DNA from: Boudabousia tangfeifanii
GTDB lineage: Bacteria > Actinomycetota > Actinomycetes > Actinomycetales > Actinomycetaceae
Direction: 5' to 3'
Length of the DNA stretch: 64,000 nt
Assembly: GCF_001856685.1 (NCBI RefSeq)
Contig: NZ_CP017812.1
Location: 1,798,001 to 1,862,000, forward strand
Numbering within the stretch: the first letter of the stretch is position 1; every line of letters begins with the position of its first letter. Shown piece after piece: positions 1-9,531 of this stretch. Position numbers and translations under genes: made by a program. The notes under the pieces were generated by a model. That model was given only the letters and a program-made list of their open reading frames with translations. It made no database searches and was not told the DNA's origin.

Positions 1-732
1 GATGGAGAGTAGTACTGCAAGTAGCGCAGCGGCACGAACCATTGGGACCTTAATCTTCCAAACGATCATCCATTCGCTGGCCCCGTCGAGGCGAGCTGCT
101 TCATAGAGGTCGGTAGGAATAGCTTGGAGTGCTGCTAGGAAAATGAGCATGTTGTAGCCGGTGAAGGTCCAGGTTGTCATATTGGCCATGCCGGCGAGAA
201 TCCAGGTGTGTCCAAAGAAATCAATGTTGAGGACGCGACCTACTGGACCAATCTGGTTGTTGTAAAGGTAGACCCACACGAGGGCGGCCACAATGCCGGG
301 AACAGCGTATGGCATGAAGTAGCCCAAGCGGAAGAAGCCTACACGGTTGACTAGCAAGGAATCTAGCAGTAGGGCTAGTGCTAGTGCCCCAATAATCATG
401 ACTGGGATCTGGATAGCTCCAAAGAGGAGGACGCGGCCAATACCGGTCCAGAAGGTGGAGCCGAGTGCAACTTCTTTGAAGTTTTGCAAGCCTACGAAGG
501 TTTCTACTTTTTCACCGCCGCCGAAGAGGCCGCCCTTAGAAACTTCGCGGAAGAAGGCGGCGCGAACCGAGACTACGATTGGGATAAGAAAGCTAAAGGC
601 AAAGAATAGTAGGAATGGAGACAAGAAAGCCCAACCGAACATGGCGTTGCGGCGTTCACGTGCTTTAATGCTCTTTTTGTTTTCGGGAAGCACTTCTTTC
701 GTTGTGCCTGCAGGTATAACCGGCGTAGTCAT
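1..732 (-). CDS. Sugar ABC transporter permease, MalF/UgpA type (3' end outside window)
   Basis: Reading the minus strand from an ATG at 732 gives 244 uninterrupted codons to the window edge, so the C-terminus is missing. An SD-like GGGGG lies a few bases upstream. After a short charged cytoplasmic N-terminus come hydrophobic segments starting near residue 34, and near the window edge the permease EAA loop is visible (EAARLDGASEWMIVWKIKVP), which contacts the ATPase subunit. This pattern is typical of inner-membrane permeases of carbohydrate ABC importers (CUT1 family). The solute-binding lipoprotein gene is immediately upstream, so the two form one transcription unit; the second permease presumably lies beyond position 1. 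The substrate cannot be told from sequence. Confidence in the family is high. Confidence 0.9.
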   Translation of the reverse strand, partial: MTTPVIPAGTTKEVLPENKKSIKARERRNAMFGWAFLSPFLLFFAFSFLIPIVVSVRAAFFREVSKGGLFGGGEKVETFVGLQNFKEVALGSTFWTGIGRVLLFGAIQIPVMIIGALALALLLDSLLVNRVGFFRLGYFMPYAVPGIVAALVWVYLYNNQIGPVGRVLNIDFFGHTWILAGMANMTTWTFTGYNMLIFLAALQAIPTDLYEAARLDGASEWMIVWKIKVPMVRAAALLAVLLSI

Positions 733-783
733 CGTCGACGTTCCCCCTTAATTTTTTGAAACGATTTTTGGTTCTTTCGTGTG

Positions 784-818
784 TTTGGCCCGGCGCCCTT
801 TCGGTGCGCCGGGCCAAA
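784..818 (-). other. Intercistronic stem-loop between binding protein and permease genes
   Basis: A perfect 13-bp inverted repeat (784-796 against 806-818) with a 9-nt loop lies between the stop of the binding-protein gene and the start of the permease gene. No T-run follows on the minus strand, so it looks like a partial terminator or mRNA-stabilising hairpin. Such hairpins, as in malE-malF, keep the binding protein more abundant than the permease. Confidence 0.75.
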
Positions 819-861
819 TAGCACTTAGTTTTGCTTAACTAACCCAAGGTTAGTTAGTGCC

Positions 862-2211
862 TCATTCAGCAACAGGCAAGCCTGCGTCCTTCATGGACTT
901 AACTGCGGTGTCCTGAGCGGTCTTGAAGACGTCAGCGACCTTAGCACCACCAGCGGAAACCTTACCGCCTTCTTCACCCATGGCCTTGCCAACTGCTGGC
1001 CAGGTGGGTAGGTATGGGAAGTTCGGGTTCATCTTCTGGGCTAGGTTACCGAGTTCAGCCATTACGTCCTGGCCGCCCCATAGAGCCTTAACTGCGTCTG
1101 GGGTCTTCGGGGTGCCCTTGTTGGTGGCGATGACTAGACCCTGCGAAGCTAGGTCGTCAACGTTGGTGTTGTACCAGTTAGCGAACTTAAGAGCAGCTTC
1201 CTTGTTGGAGCAGCCCTTGAGGACGCCGATGCCGGAACCACCGTCAGAACCGGTCATTTCTTCACCGGAAACGGTAGGAATGCGGGTTACCTGCCAGTTA
1301 GCCTTTTCGACGCCTAGGTCACCGAGCATGAAGCCTGGTTCCCAACCAGCGGCGATGGTGCCGATGATCTTCTTGTCCTTCATGGCGACCTTCCAGTCGT
1401 CACCCCAGCGGTCGATCTTTAGCATGAGGTCCTGATCCAACATGGCCTGGACCTTTTCGGCAACCTGAGCGGTCTTTTCACCGTTTGCGTCGATCTTCCA
1501 CTTGTCACCTTCAGCGGAGAACCAAGTGGCGCCGTTGGAGGCGGCTAGACCGGACATACGGTACTGGGTTTCGTCACCCTGCCAAGTAGCAATGAACTTG
1601 CCCTTTTCCTTGGCCTTCTTGGCGGCTTCCATAAATTCGTCCCAAGTCTTTGGTGGCTGAATGCCGAGGGCGTCGAATTCATCCTTGTCGTAGGTGTAGA
1701 CAAGTGGGCCAATGTCCTGAGGAAGACCAACAACTACGTCGCCTAGGGTCATCATGCCCATAGCGCCTGGGTAGAAGTTGTCCTTGTACTGAGCTGCTTC
1801 AGCCGAAACATCTTCGAGGTCGCCAGCAACGTATTCGGAGGCAACTTCACCGTAACCAATCTGAGCCAAGCAGTAGCCCTTAGCTGGTTCGCCAGCCTTA
1901 ACGAGCTGGTTAATCTTAGCGTAGGATTCCTGAGCCTTGCCGTCGAACTTTTCAACCTGAACTTCTACGTCAGGGTTCTCAGCGTTGAACTTGGCGGCTG
2001 CGTCTGCAACCTTAACCATGCCGTCACCATCTGGGAGGCGGTGTAGGTACTTGATTACAACCTTTTCACCGTCAGCCTTGGGTGCTTCTGCCGAAGGAGC
2101 TGCGGAAGGAGCTGGATCTGCCTTCTTTTCTTCAGCGCCACAACCGGCCAAACCAGCTGCGGATAGCGCTGCAACAGCAACAATCGCTGAAACCTTCTTA
2201 GTGATGCGCAT
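862..2211 (-). CDS. Sugar ABC transporter solute-binding lipoprotein
   Basis: 449-residue extracytoplasmic binding protein of the carbohydrate (CUT1, SBP_bac_1) type that would deliver a sugar to the permease encoded downstream. The N-terminus is a lipoprotein signal: basic MRITKK, a hydrophobic stretch, then lipobox LAGC with Cys24, followed by a Lys/Glu/Ala/Pro linker. The mature part has the usual opening VVIKYLHRLPDGDG and a GSGIGVLKG segment near the C-terminal half. The start chosen is the ATG at 2211, preceded by GGAGAG at good spacing. A longer frame to 2313 is rejected because its first codon lies inside the promoter -35 box. Substrate unknown. Confidence 0.9.
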   Translation of the reverse strand: MRITKKVSAIVAVAALSAAGLAGCGAEEKKADPAPSAAPSAEAPKADGEKVVIKYLHRLPDGDGMVKVADAAAKFNAENPDVEVQVEKFDGKAQESYAKINQLVKAGEPAKGYCLAQIGYGEVASEYVAGDLEDVSAEAAQYKDNFYPGAMGMMTLGDVVVGLPQDIGPLVYTYDKDEFDALGIQPPKTWDEFMEAAKKAKEKGKFIATWQGDETQYRMSGLAASNGATWFSAEGDKWKIDANGEKTAQVAEKVQAMLDQDLMLKIDRWGDDWKVAMKDKKIIGTIAAGWEPGFMLGDLGVEKANWQVTRIPTVSGEEMTGSDGGSGIGVLKGCSNKEAALKFANWYNTNVDDLASQGLVIATNKGTPKTPDAVKALWGGQDVMAELGNLAQKMNPNFPYLPTWPAVGKAMGEEGGKVSAGGAKVADVFKTAQDTAVKSMKDAGLPVAE

Positions 2212-2284
2212 TATTAAATACCTCTCCGTCGAGACTAAGCAGTGGTACTGCTCTTTCTTACACACTTTTGTGCGCTTACGAGAA

Positions 2285-2313
2285 AGTATAACCAGCACCA
2301 CAGTGTGTTTCAA
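2285..2313 (-). promoter_or_regulatory. Sigma-A promoter of the sugar ABC operon
   Basis: On the minus strand TTGAAA (2308-2313) and TATACT (2285-2290) are separated by exactly 17 bp, an almost consensus housekeeping promoter. It gives a 5' leader of about 65-70 nt before the start at 2211. Further upstream, two 9-bp direct repeats AGTGGTCTA (2417-2425 and 2428-2436) could be a regulator site; that is a guess. Confidence 0.8.
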
Positions 2314-2482
2314 CTGACAGGTATAACAGTTTGATTACAAAAAATTGTCTATTTTTGCTTGAAAAATCGCAGTTTTTTGCATTTTCAACTTTTGCAACGG
2401 GGTTCAAAAACTAACCAGTGGTCTACTAGTGGTCTAGGTCAAAAATTGCCATCAGACACATTTTTGGGTCTAAAGTTGCACC

Positions 2483-3283
2483 TTATTTCGCGAAGTCGTG
2501 GAGGATTTGGGTGTTGAGCTCTGGCCAGATTGCCTTGTGTTCTTGGCTAAATGGTTTGGCTCCCACGAAAGCTGCGCCGAGGCCGCGTTCGGGTTCGATC
2601 CAGATGAAGGAGCCGGATTGCCCGAAATGTCCGGCCATCTTTGGGCTATTTTCTGGGGAGGACCAGTGTGGTTCTTTTTGGTCGCGGATTTCGAAACCGA
2701 GCCCCCAGGTGTTGGGGTCTTGCTTGCCAAAACCGGGCAGAATGCCGGCTAGTTCGGGGTATTGGACGGTCAGGGCTTGCTTCGCTAGCTCGGTTGGAAG
2801 CAGAGTTGGCGACATGACTTCACGTACGAACTTGATAAGGTCTCGGGCGGAAAGGACGCCACCGTGAGCCACCGATTCAAAGAATTGCCAGGTGTCTAGG
2901 CCAAGCGGACGGACGACCTCGGCCCGCAAAAGTTCCCCGGCAGTGGTCCCAACTCGTTCGGCGACGAAATCTGCAGCAATTTCGATGCCACAGTTCGAGT
3001 AGATGCGACGGGTTTCAGGAGGAGACACGAAGAGCCGGGATTCAAAGTCGATCCCTGAGGCGTGTGCCAGTAGCTGACGCAAGGTTGTGGGGTACTCACT
3101 GTCGGTCGGGACGCACTCGTCTAGCTCGACCTTCCCGGCCGAAACCTGGGTCAACACGGCCCAAGCGGCAATCGGTTTCGTTACCGAGGCGAGCGGAAAT
3201 GGGGTGTCTACTTCCCCGCTAAGCGCCAAAGTCTTTTCAGCGTCAGTAACCGCAACTGCGTAGGGAAACGAAAAAGGTGACAT
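2483..3283 (-). CDS. Serine hydrolase of the beta-lactamase/penicillin-binding-protein fold
   Basis: 266 residues. The class C beta-lactamase/esterase motifs are present in order: SxxK as S33-V-T-K36, YxN as Y95-S-N97, and a third HxG-like motif at H219-F-G221. No signal peptide is visible and the chain is shorter than true class C beta-lactamases (about 360 residues), so a cytoplasmic esterase or amide hydrolase of the beta-lactamase-related family is more likely than an antibiotic-resistance enzyme. The start ATG at 3283 has a strong AGGAGG upstream. It stands alone between the sugar ABC operon and kdpE. The physiological substrate is unknown. Confidence 0.8.
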   Translation of the reverse strand: MSPFSFPYAVAVTDAEKTLALSGEVDTPFPLASVTKPIAAWAVLTQVSAGKVELDECVPTDSEYPTTLRQLLAHASGIDFESRLFVSPPETRRIYSNCGIEIAADFVAERVGTTAGELLRAEVVRPLGLDTWQFFESVAHGGVLSARDLIKFVREVMSPTLLPTELAKQALTVQYPELAGILPGFGKQDPNTWGLGFEIRDQKEPHWSSPENSPKMAGHFGQSGSFIWIEPERGLGAAFVGAKPFSQEHKAIWPELNTQILHDFAK

Positions 3284-3413
3284 GCCATCCTCCTAGTTTT
3301 CTCGGTGGCCGAGGGCGAAAATGCGTAACTAGCAACTACAACGCTTTGACCGGCAACGATATTTCCAATGGTGGGTGAACTAACGTTGGGGCAAAGCTAT
3401 CTAGGTCAATGAG

Positions 3414-4085
3414 TTACCGTTTCAGACTTAATAGACGATACCCTACCCCAACCTCGGTTTGAATCAGTTGGGTTTGTAGCTTTTGTCGCAACGCGCGTAC
3501 ATAAACTCTTAACGAGACGGCGGTGGCGTCGTCGGCGTATCCCCACACAGTTTCTTGTAGTAGCTGGTGGGTTAGCACTTGGTCAACGTGCTGGGTCAAC
3601 ATTTGTAAGAGCGCAAATTCGCGCTTGGTTAGGTGCACTTCCACTCCCCCGACCATTACGCGGTGGGCGGCAAAATCGACAGTAAAAGTGTCGCCTTCGA
3701 AGACGTCGGTGGGAGCATTCGGGGTGGCACTAACGGTTCGCAAAGCAACTCGCATGCGGGCCAAAAGTTCAGCGATGGAAAAAGGCTTCGTCAAATAGTC
3801 GTTGGCCCCCTGATCGAGGGCGCTGACTTTATCTTCATCCGTTTGGCGAGCAGAGATCACCACAATCGGGGTATTGCCAGCAAGTCGGATTTGCGAGATT
3901 ACCTCGGTGCCATCAAGGTCTGCCAGTCCTAGGTCAAGCAAAATGATGTCGGGGTTTTCGCGATAATAGGCTTCGATGCCACTCAGGGCAGTTTCTTGGA
4001 ATACCACCTGATAGCCGGCGTTTAGCAAGGCCAAATTGAGAAAGTTTTGGATACCTTTGTCGTCTTCAATCACCAGAACTTTCAC
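3414..4085 (-). CDS. kdpE: KdpE, potassium-responsive response regulator
   Basis: 223-residue OmpR-type regulator. The receiver domain (about 1-115) has the acidic pair E7-D8-D9, the phospho-acceptor D51 in IILLDLGLAD, and the conserved lysine in NDYLTKPF. The C-terminal winged helix (about 125-222) ends with the typical VWGYADDATAVSLRVYVRAL/GVGYRL pattern. It starts with GTG at 4085, 21 bp after the kdpD stop. Phosphorylated KdpE activates the kdpABC promoter in known systems. A TATACT box six bases before this GTG suggests an additional leaderless transcript, independent of kdpD. Confidence 0.93.
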   Translation of the reverse strand: MKVLVIEDDKGIQNFLNLALLNAGYQVVFQETALSGIEAYYRENPDIILLDLGLADLDGTEVISQIRLAGNTPIVVISARQTDEDKVSALDQGANDYLTKPFSIAELLARMRVALRTVSATPNAPTDVFEGDTFTVDFAAHRVMVGGVEVHLTKREFALLQMLTQHVDQVLTHQLLQETVWGYADDATAVSLRVYVRALRQKLQTQLIQTEVGVGYRLLSLKR

Positions 4086-4091
4086 GCAGGC

Positions 4092-4097
4092 AGTATA
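4092..4097 (-). promoter_or_regulatory. Possible leaderless promoter of kdpE (extended -10)
   Basis: On the minus strand TGCTATACT is followed by six bases and then the GTG start of kdpE, the spacing expected for transcription starting on the start codon. There is no SD in front of kdpE. No good -35 is seen; the TG of an extended -10 is present. The alternative is simple read-through from kdpD. Confidence 0.5.
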
Positions 4098-4106
4098 GCA
4101 CGTGGC

Positions 4107-6767
4107 CTACGCAACAGTCGGAATGGCGCCGGTGAAAGGCTCGACTTCTTGGTTGCTGCCGGCCTGCCCGCTCTTAGGCATCGCGAATCCGACCTCGGCC
4201 CCATTTTCATGATTACGGGCGTACATGTGTCCGCCATGAGACTCAACCACAGACTTACAAATGCCTAGACCGAGGCCGAGGCCGCGATGCCGGTCCGCGA
4301 ACTGGCTATCGCTAGTAAGGAAGTCATTGAAAATGTGCGGCAACACTTCGGGTTGAATCCCAGTACCGTTATCGATCACCTTGAGTTGTACCCATTCTTT
4401 GGATTCCTTGATCTTCACCTTGATTTCTCCGTCATCGGTAGTGTGCTTGATGGCGTTATCCAACAGGTTGATGACCACTTGAGAAACCAGATTCGGGTCG
4501 CAGTTAATGATGGTGGATTTCTCGGGATTAACCAAGCTGATGTGCCGACCTTTCTTGCGCGGTTGGCACTTCTCGATCGCATTTTCCACAATCTCTTCTA
4601 GCACCTCTGGTTGTAGTTGCAGCTCGAAAGCTTGCGAGGTCACTTTGGTCATATTCAACAGATTGTCAATGGAACGAGCCATTTCGTGGGACTCATTGCG
4701 AATATCAGCCAGAAGTTGCTTTTGGGCGGCAGTGGTGGTTAAGGCTAAAGAACTTGCCCCAGGCTGTTCACTTGCCGGCACCCCAGCATCCTCATCAGGG
4801 CTCGGCCAAGTTTGGAGCAAGGTTTCTGCCGCGCCCTCGATGACCGCCAAGGGGGTACGCATGTCGTGGCTGACGCCGCGCATGAAAACCATTTTGAGCC
4901 GTTCACGTTCAGCCAGATTGTCTTGTTCACGCTGTGCCTGTACCAGTTTGACCCTTTGGATAAAGGCCGCAGCTTCGGCCAACACCGCTTTTAAGGCACG
5001 CTTTTGGGCTTCGTCGAGTTGTCCTTCACGAATCACAACCGCCCCAGCCACATAATCTGCGGTGCGAATGGGATAGCAAGTAATGGAAACATCTTTGAGG
5101 GTGTCGGTGTCATAGCCGGCCGAGTGCAAGTTGGTCAGTGACCATTCAATAATTCCTCGTTCCTTCTCGCTGATCCCTTCCCAAGTGGCAACCTCGTCTT
5201 TCTTCATAATTTGCCAGTCACCGGGCTGAATTTCATTGATCACTTCCGAGAGGGCGTGAAGTACTTCGTCCTCGTTCGTAGCCAGCGAGAATTTACGGTT
5301 CGCATTCAAAATCGCGGCCATCTTATTCGAGGACTGGGTCGCGGCCCGCTGGGTGCGTCGAATCTGTGCCACGAACGTGGAAAAGAAGAGGGTAATTACC
5401 CCCATCAGCAGGTAGTTAATTAAGTTTTCGTGGCCCGCAATCGCAAACGTGTAGTACGGCTCAACAAACAGGAAGTTATAGAGCAAAATTGCCAAAATAA
5501 CTGAGCCGGCGGGATACCAGCTCGAGGGCGCCTTGTAGGCAACGAGCAGCACGGCAAACTCGATCACCCCAATTACGACGAGGACGGGAGCACCCAACAA
5601 GTCCAGCACCAGACCAAGCCCAATTGCCGCCAGCACAATCGCCACCGAGGCGAGGGCGATTGGCAGATGGAAATGCGCCTTAATCTGCTCCCATAGTTTG
5701 GCCGAGCGTTGGTGTCCGGTGGGAGCCACATCGGGAATGATATGCACTTCCACCTCGGGCAGGGCGGCAATAATCCGGTCAGAGGTGGAGGCTTTTAACC
5801 GCCACCGGTGGGAGCCACTGCGCCCCATCACGATTTTGGTGGCCCTGACCATTTCAGCATAGTCCACAATCTGCACCGCCGCGTCAGCTCCATGAATGTG
5901 GCTGATTTGGGCGCCCAAGCTTTTAGCCAGCTTGAAGTTAGTGTTCAGCTGATCCTTGGCCGCCTGGTCTAGTTCGTCGTCCTTGTCTGTCTGGACATAA
6001 ATGGCGTGGAAATCAGCTTTGAGGGCTTTGGCTAGGCGGGCGGCGGAACGAATCACGCGCCCATTACCATCCTGGTAAGACAGGCAGGCCAATACGGTAT
6101 CCCCCGCATCCATCTGGTTTTTGCGGTTCGTAGCAACCAGTCGGGCGGCCCCACGTCGCAAAGCAACTTCACGCAAAGCGGTGAGTTTCTTTTGAGAGAA
6201 AAAGTTTTCGACAGCTCGGTTAACTTTCGCGGTGGGATAGATTTTGCCTGCCTGCAACCGTTCATGCAGTTCAACCGGTTCGATATCAACGAGGGCGACT
6301 TGGTCGGCCTCGTCAAAAATATAGTCCGGGAGGGTTTCTGTTACTTCAATCTTGGAGATTTGTTTGACCACGTCCTGGAGGGAAACCAAATGCTGAATAT
6401 TGACGGTAGTCAGCACGTTAATGCCCGCATCTAGGCAGTCGAGGACGTCCTGGTATCGTTTGGTGTGCCGCAGCCCGGGAGCATTCGTGTGGGCCAGCTC
6501 GTCAATCACCACATATTCGGGTTTTCGTGCCAGAACCGCCTCAAGATCAAGGTCTTTTAGGTCAAGATTCTTGTAGTTAACGGTTTTTGGGGCAATCAGT
6601 TCGAGGCCTTCAACTAGGGCCATGGTATCGGGACGCGTATGGGGTTCGACGTAACCGATCACTACGTCTTTGCCTTCGGCTTTTAGCTGGTGTGCGGCTT
6701 GTAGCATGGCATAGGTCTTCCCAGCTCCGGCAATGTAGCTGTAGAAGATTTTCAGTTTCCCCCGCAT
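4107..6767 (-). CDS. kdpD: KdpD, osmosensitive potassium-channel sensor histidine kinase
   Basis: 886 residues, full length. Order of domains: N-terminal KdpD domain with an ATP-binding loop AGAGKTYAM (about 13-21), where the first glycine usual in the loop is replaced by serine; a Walker-B-like VVIDELAHTNAPG (about 86-98); a universal-stress-protein-like domain (about 222-345); four membrane segments (about 369-467); a GAF-like linker; HisKA with the phospho-acceptor H634 in VSHDMRTPL; then an HATPase with NLLDNAIKHT, DNGTGI and a GLGLGLG loop. The insertion around 658-680 is Ser/Ala/Pro-rich and unusual. ATG at 6767 follows AAGGAG. It senses K+ limitation and signals to KdpE. Confidence 0.95.
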   Translation of the reverse strand: MRGKLKIFYSYIAGAGKTYAMLQAAHQLKAEGKDVVIGYVEPHTRPDTMALVEGLELIAPKTVNYKNLDLKDLDLEAVLARKPEYVVIDELAHTNAPGLRHTKRYQDVLDCLDAGINVLTTVNIQHLVSLQDVVKQISKIEVTETLPDYIFDEADQVALVDIEPVELHERLQAGKIYPTAKVNRAVENFFSQKKLTALREVALRRGAARLVATNRKNQMDAGDTVLACLSYQDGNGRVIRSAARLAKALKADFHAIYVQTDKDDELDQAAKDQLNTNFKLAKSLGAQISHIHGADAAVQIVDYAEMVRATKIVMGRSGSHRWRLKASTSDRIIAALPEVEVHIIPDVAPTGHQRSAKLWEQIKAHFHLPIALASVAIVLAAIGLGLVLDLLGAPVLVVIGVIEFAVLLVAYKAPSSWYPAGSVILAILLYNFLFVEPYYTFAIAGHENLINYLLMGVITLFFSTFVAQIRRTQRAATQSSNKMAAILNANRKFSLATNEDEVLHALSEVINEIQPGDWQIMKKDEVATWEGISEKERGIIEWSLTNLHSAGYDTDTLKDVSITCYPIRTADYVAGAVVIREGQLDEAQKRALKAVLAEAAAFIQRVKLVQAQREQDNLAERERLKMVFMRGVSHDMRTPLAVIEGAAETLLQTWPSPDEDAGVPASEQPGASSLALTTTAAQKQLLADIRNESHEMARSIDNLLNMTKVTSQAFELQLQPEVLEEIVENAIEKCQPRKKGRHISLVNPEKSTIINCDPNLVSQVVINLLDNAIKHTTDDGEIKVKIKESKEWVQLKVIDNGTGIQPEVLPHIFNDFLTSDSQFADRHRGLGLGLGICKSVVESHGGHMYARNHENGAEVGFAMPKSGQAGSNQEVEPFTGAIPTVA

Positions 6768-6864
6768 TGGTTTTCCGCTCCTTTGCTTGGCTTTCTGGCT
6801 GGGAAAGTTGCGCCCGTTACCTTTGATAATTATATGTCTGGCTTAGCTTTTGGCTCTAGCCGCC

Positions 6865-6905
6865 TTTGGCGCCCTCGGTCAGCAAGGTGAGCCGAGGGCG
6901 CCAAA
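6865..6905 (-). other. Perfect stem-loop between kdpC and kdpD built from CGCCCTCGG motifs
   Basis: A 14-bp perfect inverted repeat (6865-6878 against 6892-6905) with a 13-nt loop. Each arm contains the window-wide motif (CCGAGGGCG or its complement). There is no T-run on the minus strand after it, so it may be a weak terminator or attenuator that lowers kdpDE expression relative to kdpABC. Confidence 0.7.
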
Positions 6906-6910
6906 AGACT

Positions 6911-7468
6911 TTATTTCAGGCCGTCTAGTTCCAAGTTAACTAGCAGCACATTGGTGATGGGTTGCCAGTAGTTGCCGGCAGTGTGACGTTTAATCACGTC
7001 CTCTACTTGGCTTTGCTCAAGGCCGCGCGACTTGGCAATCCGCGGTGCCTGAGACATTGCCGAAGACAGCGAGATATTTGGGTCGAGGCCGGAACCAGAC
7101 CCGGTCACCAAATCGATGCCCACGGGAGCAGGCAGGTTAAGGCTCTTAGCCCGCTCCTGCAAAGTTTTTTGATATTCCGGGTAGCTAACAGCCTGGTTGG
7201 TCGGGCCGGCAAAGTAGTGGCCGGGGAAAGATTCTGTATCTTCTAGTTCCCAACGCCCCTGCAGGTATTTCTCCCCTTTCATAGGCTGCGAAAGGTATTC
7301 GGAGGCAATCACTTTGCCGTCTTTTTCGACCAGGGAACCATTGACTCGGTGGGAGAAAACCGCTTGGCCGATTCCAGTCATCACTAGCGTGTAGATCACC
7401 CCGAAGACCAGGGTATAAACCAAGATGGCTCGGGTTGCCCGGAAAACTCGTTTGAGGTTGATGTTCAT
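6911..7468 (-). CDS. kdpC: KdpC, potassium-transporting ATPase subunit C
   Basis: 185 residues. One N-terminal membrane helix (about 13-35) is followed by an extracytoplasmic domain with family motifs YLSQPMKGEKYLQGR and the C-terminal segment GSGSGLDPNISLSSAMSQAPRI, where D and N are typical of KdpC. It is the small periplasmic-side subunit that stabilises the KdpFABC complex. ATG at 7468 follows AAAGGAAC, which overlaps the intergenic gap of 9 bp after kdpB, so the two genes are translated together. Confidence 0.95.
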   Translation of the reverse strand: MNINLKRVFRATRAILVYTLVFGVIYTLVMTGIGQAVFSHRVNGSLVEKDGKVIASEYLSQPMKGEKYLQGRWELEDTESFPGHYFAGPTNQAVSYPEYQKTLQERAKSLNLPAPVGIDLVTGSGSGLDPNISLSSAMSQAPRIAKSRGLEQSQVEDVIKRHTAGNYWQPITNVLLVNLELDGLK

Positions 7469-7477
7469 GATGTTCCT

Positions 7478-9505
7478 TTAGAGTCCAATGGTGAAGTGTA
7501 GGATCAGGTCAATAATTTTGATGGCGATAAAGGGGGCGACTACCCCACCGAGGCCGTAAACCAGCAGGTTTCGCTTCAGCAACTGCGCGGCTGGCACTGC
7601 CCGGTATTTAACGCCTTTGAGGGCTAGCGGAATCAGCGCCACAATGATGAGGGCGTTGTAAATGATGGCCGACAAAATGGCGGATTCACCCGAGGATAGG
7701 CCCATAATGTTGAGCACTCCCAACTGCGGGAAGAGGCCGACGAACATCGCGGGGATGATCGCGAAGTATTTGGCCACGTCATTGGCGAAACTGAAAGTGG
7801 TCAGGGCGCCACGGGTCATCAATAGCTGCTTGCCGATGCGCACGATTTCAATCAGTTTCGTGGGTGAGGAGTCTAGGTCAACCATGTTGCCTGCTTCTTT
7901 CGCCGCCTGGGTGCCGGTATTCATGGCCACGGCCACGTCGGCTTGGGCGAGGGCGGGGGCATCGTTAGTGCCGTCACCGGTCATGGCAACTAGGTGTCCC
8001 GCTTTTTGGAACTTCTTAATCATGTCCAGTTTGCCTTCAGGGGTGGCTTCCGCCAAGAAGTCATCTACGCCTGCTTCGGCGGCAATCGCGGCTGCAGTTA
8101 CCGGATTGTCACCGGTGATCATTATGGTTTTGATGCCCATGGTGCGCAGTGCGGAGAACTGGGCGGCAACCCCATCCTTCACAATGTCTTTGAGGTAGAC
8201 AACGCCCATCACTTCATAGTCTTTGACTACGACTAGTGGGGTGCCGCCAAGGCGGGCCACATGGTCCACGTGGTGGTAGGTTTCCTCTGGGATCGACTTG
8301 CCTTTAGCGGCCAGGTACTGGGCGATGGCATCGACTGCCCCTTTCCTGATTTCATGGCCGTCATAGTCCACCCCAGACATTTTGGTGCGGGCCGAGAATT
8401 CGATGAAATGGTAGTTCTCGGTGTGCTGGCGTTCGCGAATCCCGTAATGCTTGGCGAGCACTACAATCGAGCGGCCTTCCGCGGTTTGGTCGGCCAGGGA
8501 GGAGAGCTGTGCCGCATCGGCCAGTTCTTTTTCGTCCACGCCTGGGGCTGGCATAAATTCGGAGGCCTGACGGTTACCGAGAGTAATCGTGCCAGTCTTG
8601 TCAAGCATGAGGATGTCCACGTCGCCGGCAGCTTCAATGGCTCGACCGGACATGGCCAGTACATTGGCATCGTTGAGACGAGACATACCCGCAATGCCGA
8701 TGGAAGATAGCAGCGCACCAATGGTGGTGGGTGCGAGGCAGACTAGGAGTGCCACCAGCGAGGTGATCGAGGTCGGGTTCGACATGCCCAGTTGCTTGGC
8801 CACAAAATCGGAGTAGGCGTAGAGGGCAATGCAAACCACGATGAAAATCAGGGTGAGTGCAATCAAGAAGATTTGGAGCGCGATTTCGTTCGGGGTCTTC
8901 TTGCGGGCGGCGCCCTCGACCATGGAAATCATTTTGTCGAGGAAAGATTCGCCCGGGTTGTTACTCACCTGGATTTCTAGCTGGTCGGAAAGCACGTTGG
9001 TGCCGCCGGTGACGGCACTGCGGTCGCCACCCGATTCGCGGATCACCGGAGCAGATTCACCGGTAATCGCGGACTCGTCTACCGAGGCCGCCCCAGCAAT
9101 CACGTCACCGTCTGCCGGGATTTGTTCCCCAGCGACTACGCGGACAATATCGCCCTTGCGTAAATCCGTGGAGGAAACTTCTTCGAAAGTGCCGTCTGGA
9201 AGTTTGCGGTGTGCTTTCACGTCCTTGCGGGTCGAGCGCAGAGCGGCCGCCTGGGCCTTGCCGCGCCCTTCGGCAATTGATTCGGCATAGTTGCCGAACA
9301 GTACGGTGAGCCAGAGAATGATGGCGATCGCTGCCACATAGGCGCTACCGGCATCTTTTATCCCGAATAGGCCGAGGAAAAAGATGAGGGTGGTGGCGAT
9401 GGCCGAAAGGTATACCAAGAACATCACTGGGTTCTTGATTTGGGCACGGATGTCGAGCTTGGCGAAGCTGTCGACTAGGGCTCGCTTACGAATTTCAGGG
9501 GTCAT
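7478..9505 (-). CDS. kdpB: KdpB, potassium-transporting P-type ATPase subunit
   Basis: 675 residues, usual length. Contains the P-type ATPase signature DKTGTIT in [12 protein letters not shown] (phospho-aspartate), the actuator motif [10 protein letters not shown] (TGES), the hinge [10 protein letters not shown], and the Kdp-specific membrane segment [13 protein letters not shown]. It hydrolyses ATP to drive K+ import through KdpA. ATG at 9505 follows AGGAGAGGAG. It lies 26 bp after kdpA in the same transcription direction. Confidence 0.97.
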   Translation of the reverse strand: MTPEIRKRALVDSFAKLDIRAQIKNPVMFLVYLSAIATTLIFFLGLFGIKDAGSAYVAAIAIILWLTVLFGNYAESIAEGRGKAQAAALRSTRKDVKAHRKLPDGTFEEVSSTDLRKGDIVRVVAGEQIPADGDVIAGAASVDESAITGESAPVIRESGGDRSAVTGGTNVLSDQLEIQVSNNPGESFLDKMISMVEGAARKKTPNEIALQIFLIALTLIFIVVCIALYAYSDFVAKQLGMSNPTSITSLVALLVCLAPTTIGALLSSIGIAGMSRLNDANVLAMSGRAIEAAGDVDILMLDKTGTITLGNRQASEFMPAPGVDEKELADAAQLSSLADQTAEGRSIVVLAKHYGIRERQHTENYHFIEFSARTKMSGVDYDGHEIRKGAVDAIAQYLAAKGKSIPEETYHHVDHVARLGGTPLVVVKDYEVMGVVYLKDIVKDGVAAQFSALRTMGIKTIMITGDNPVTAAAIAAEAGVDDFLAEATPEGKLDMIKKFQKAGHLVAMTGDGTNDAPALAQADVAVAMNTGTQAAKEAGNMVDLDSSPTKLIEIVRIGKQLLMTRGALTTFSFANDVAKYFAIIPAMFVGLFPQLGVLNIMGLSSGESAILSAIIYNALIIVALIPLALKGVKYRAVPAAQLLKRNLLVYGLGGVVAPFIAIKIIDLILHFTIGL

Positions 9506-9531
9506 GGTCTTTTCTCCTCTCCTGTGGGTCT

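Noticed and set aside
2212..2313. N-terminal extension of the sugar-binding lipoprotein
   Set aside because: The extended frame begins in the -35 box of a near-consensus promoter; the ATG at 2211 has an SD and begins the signal peptide.
2417..2436. Direct repeats AGTGGTCTA as a regulator operator
   Set aside because: Only two copies, far upstream of the promoter, with no known protein to assign; mentioned but not claimed.
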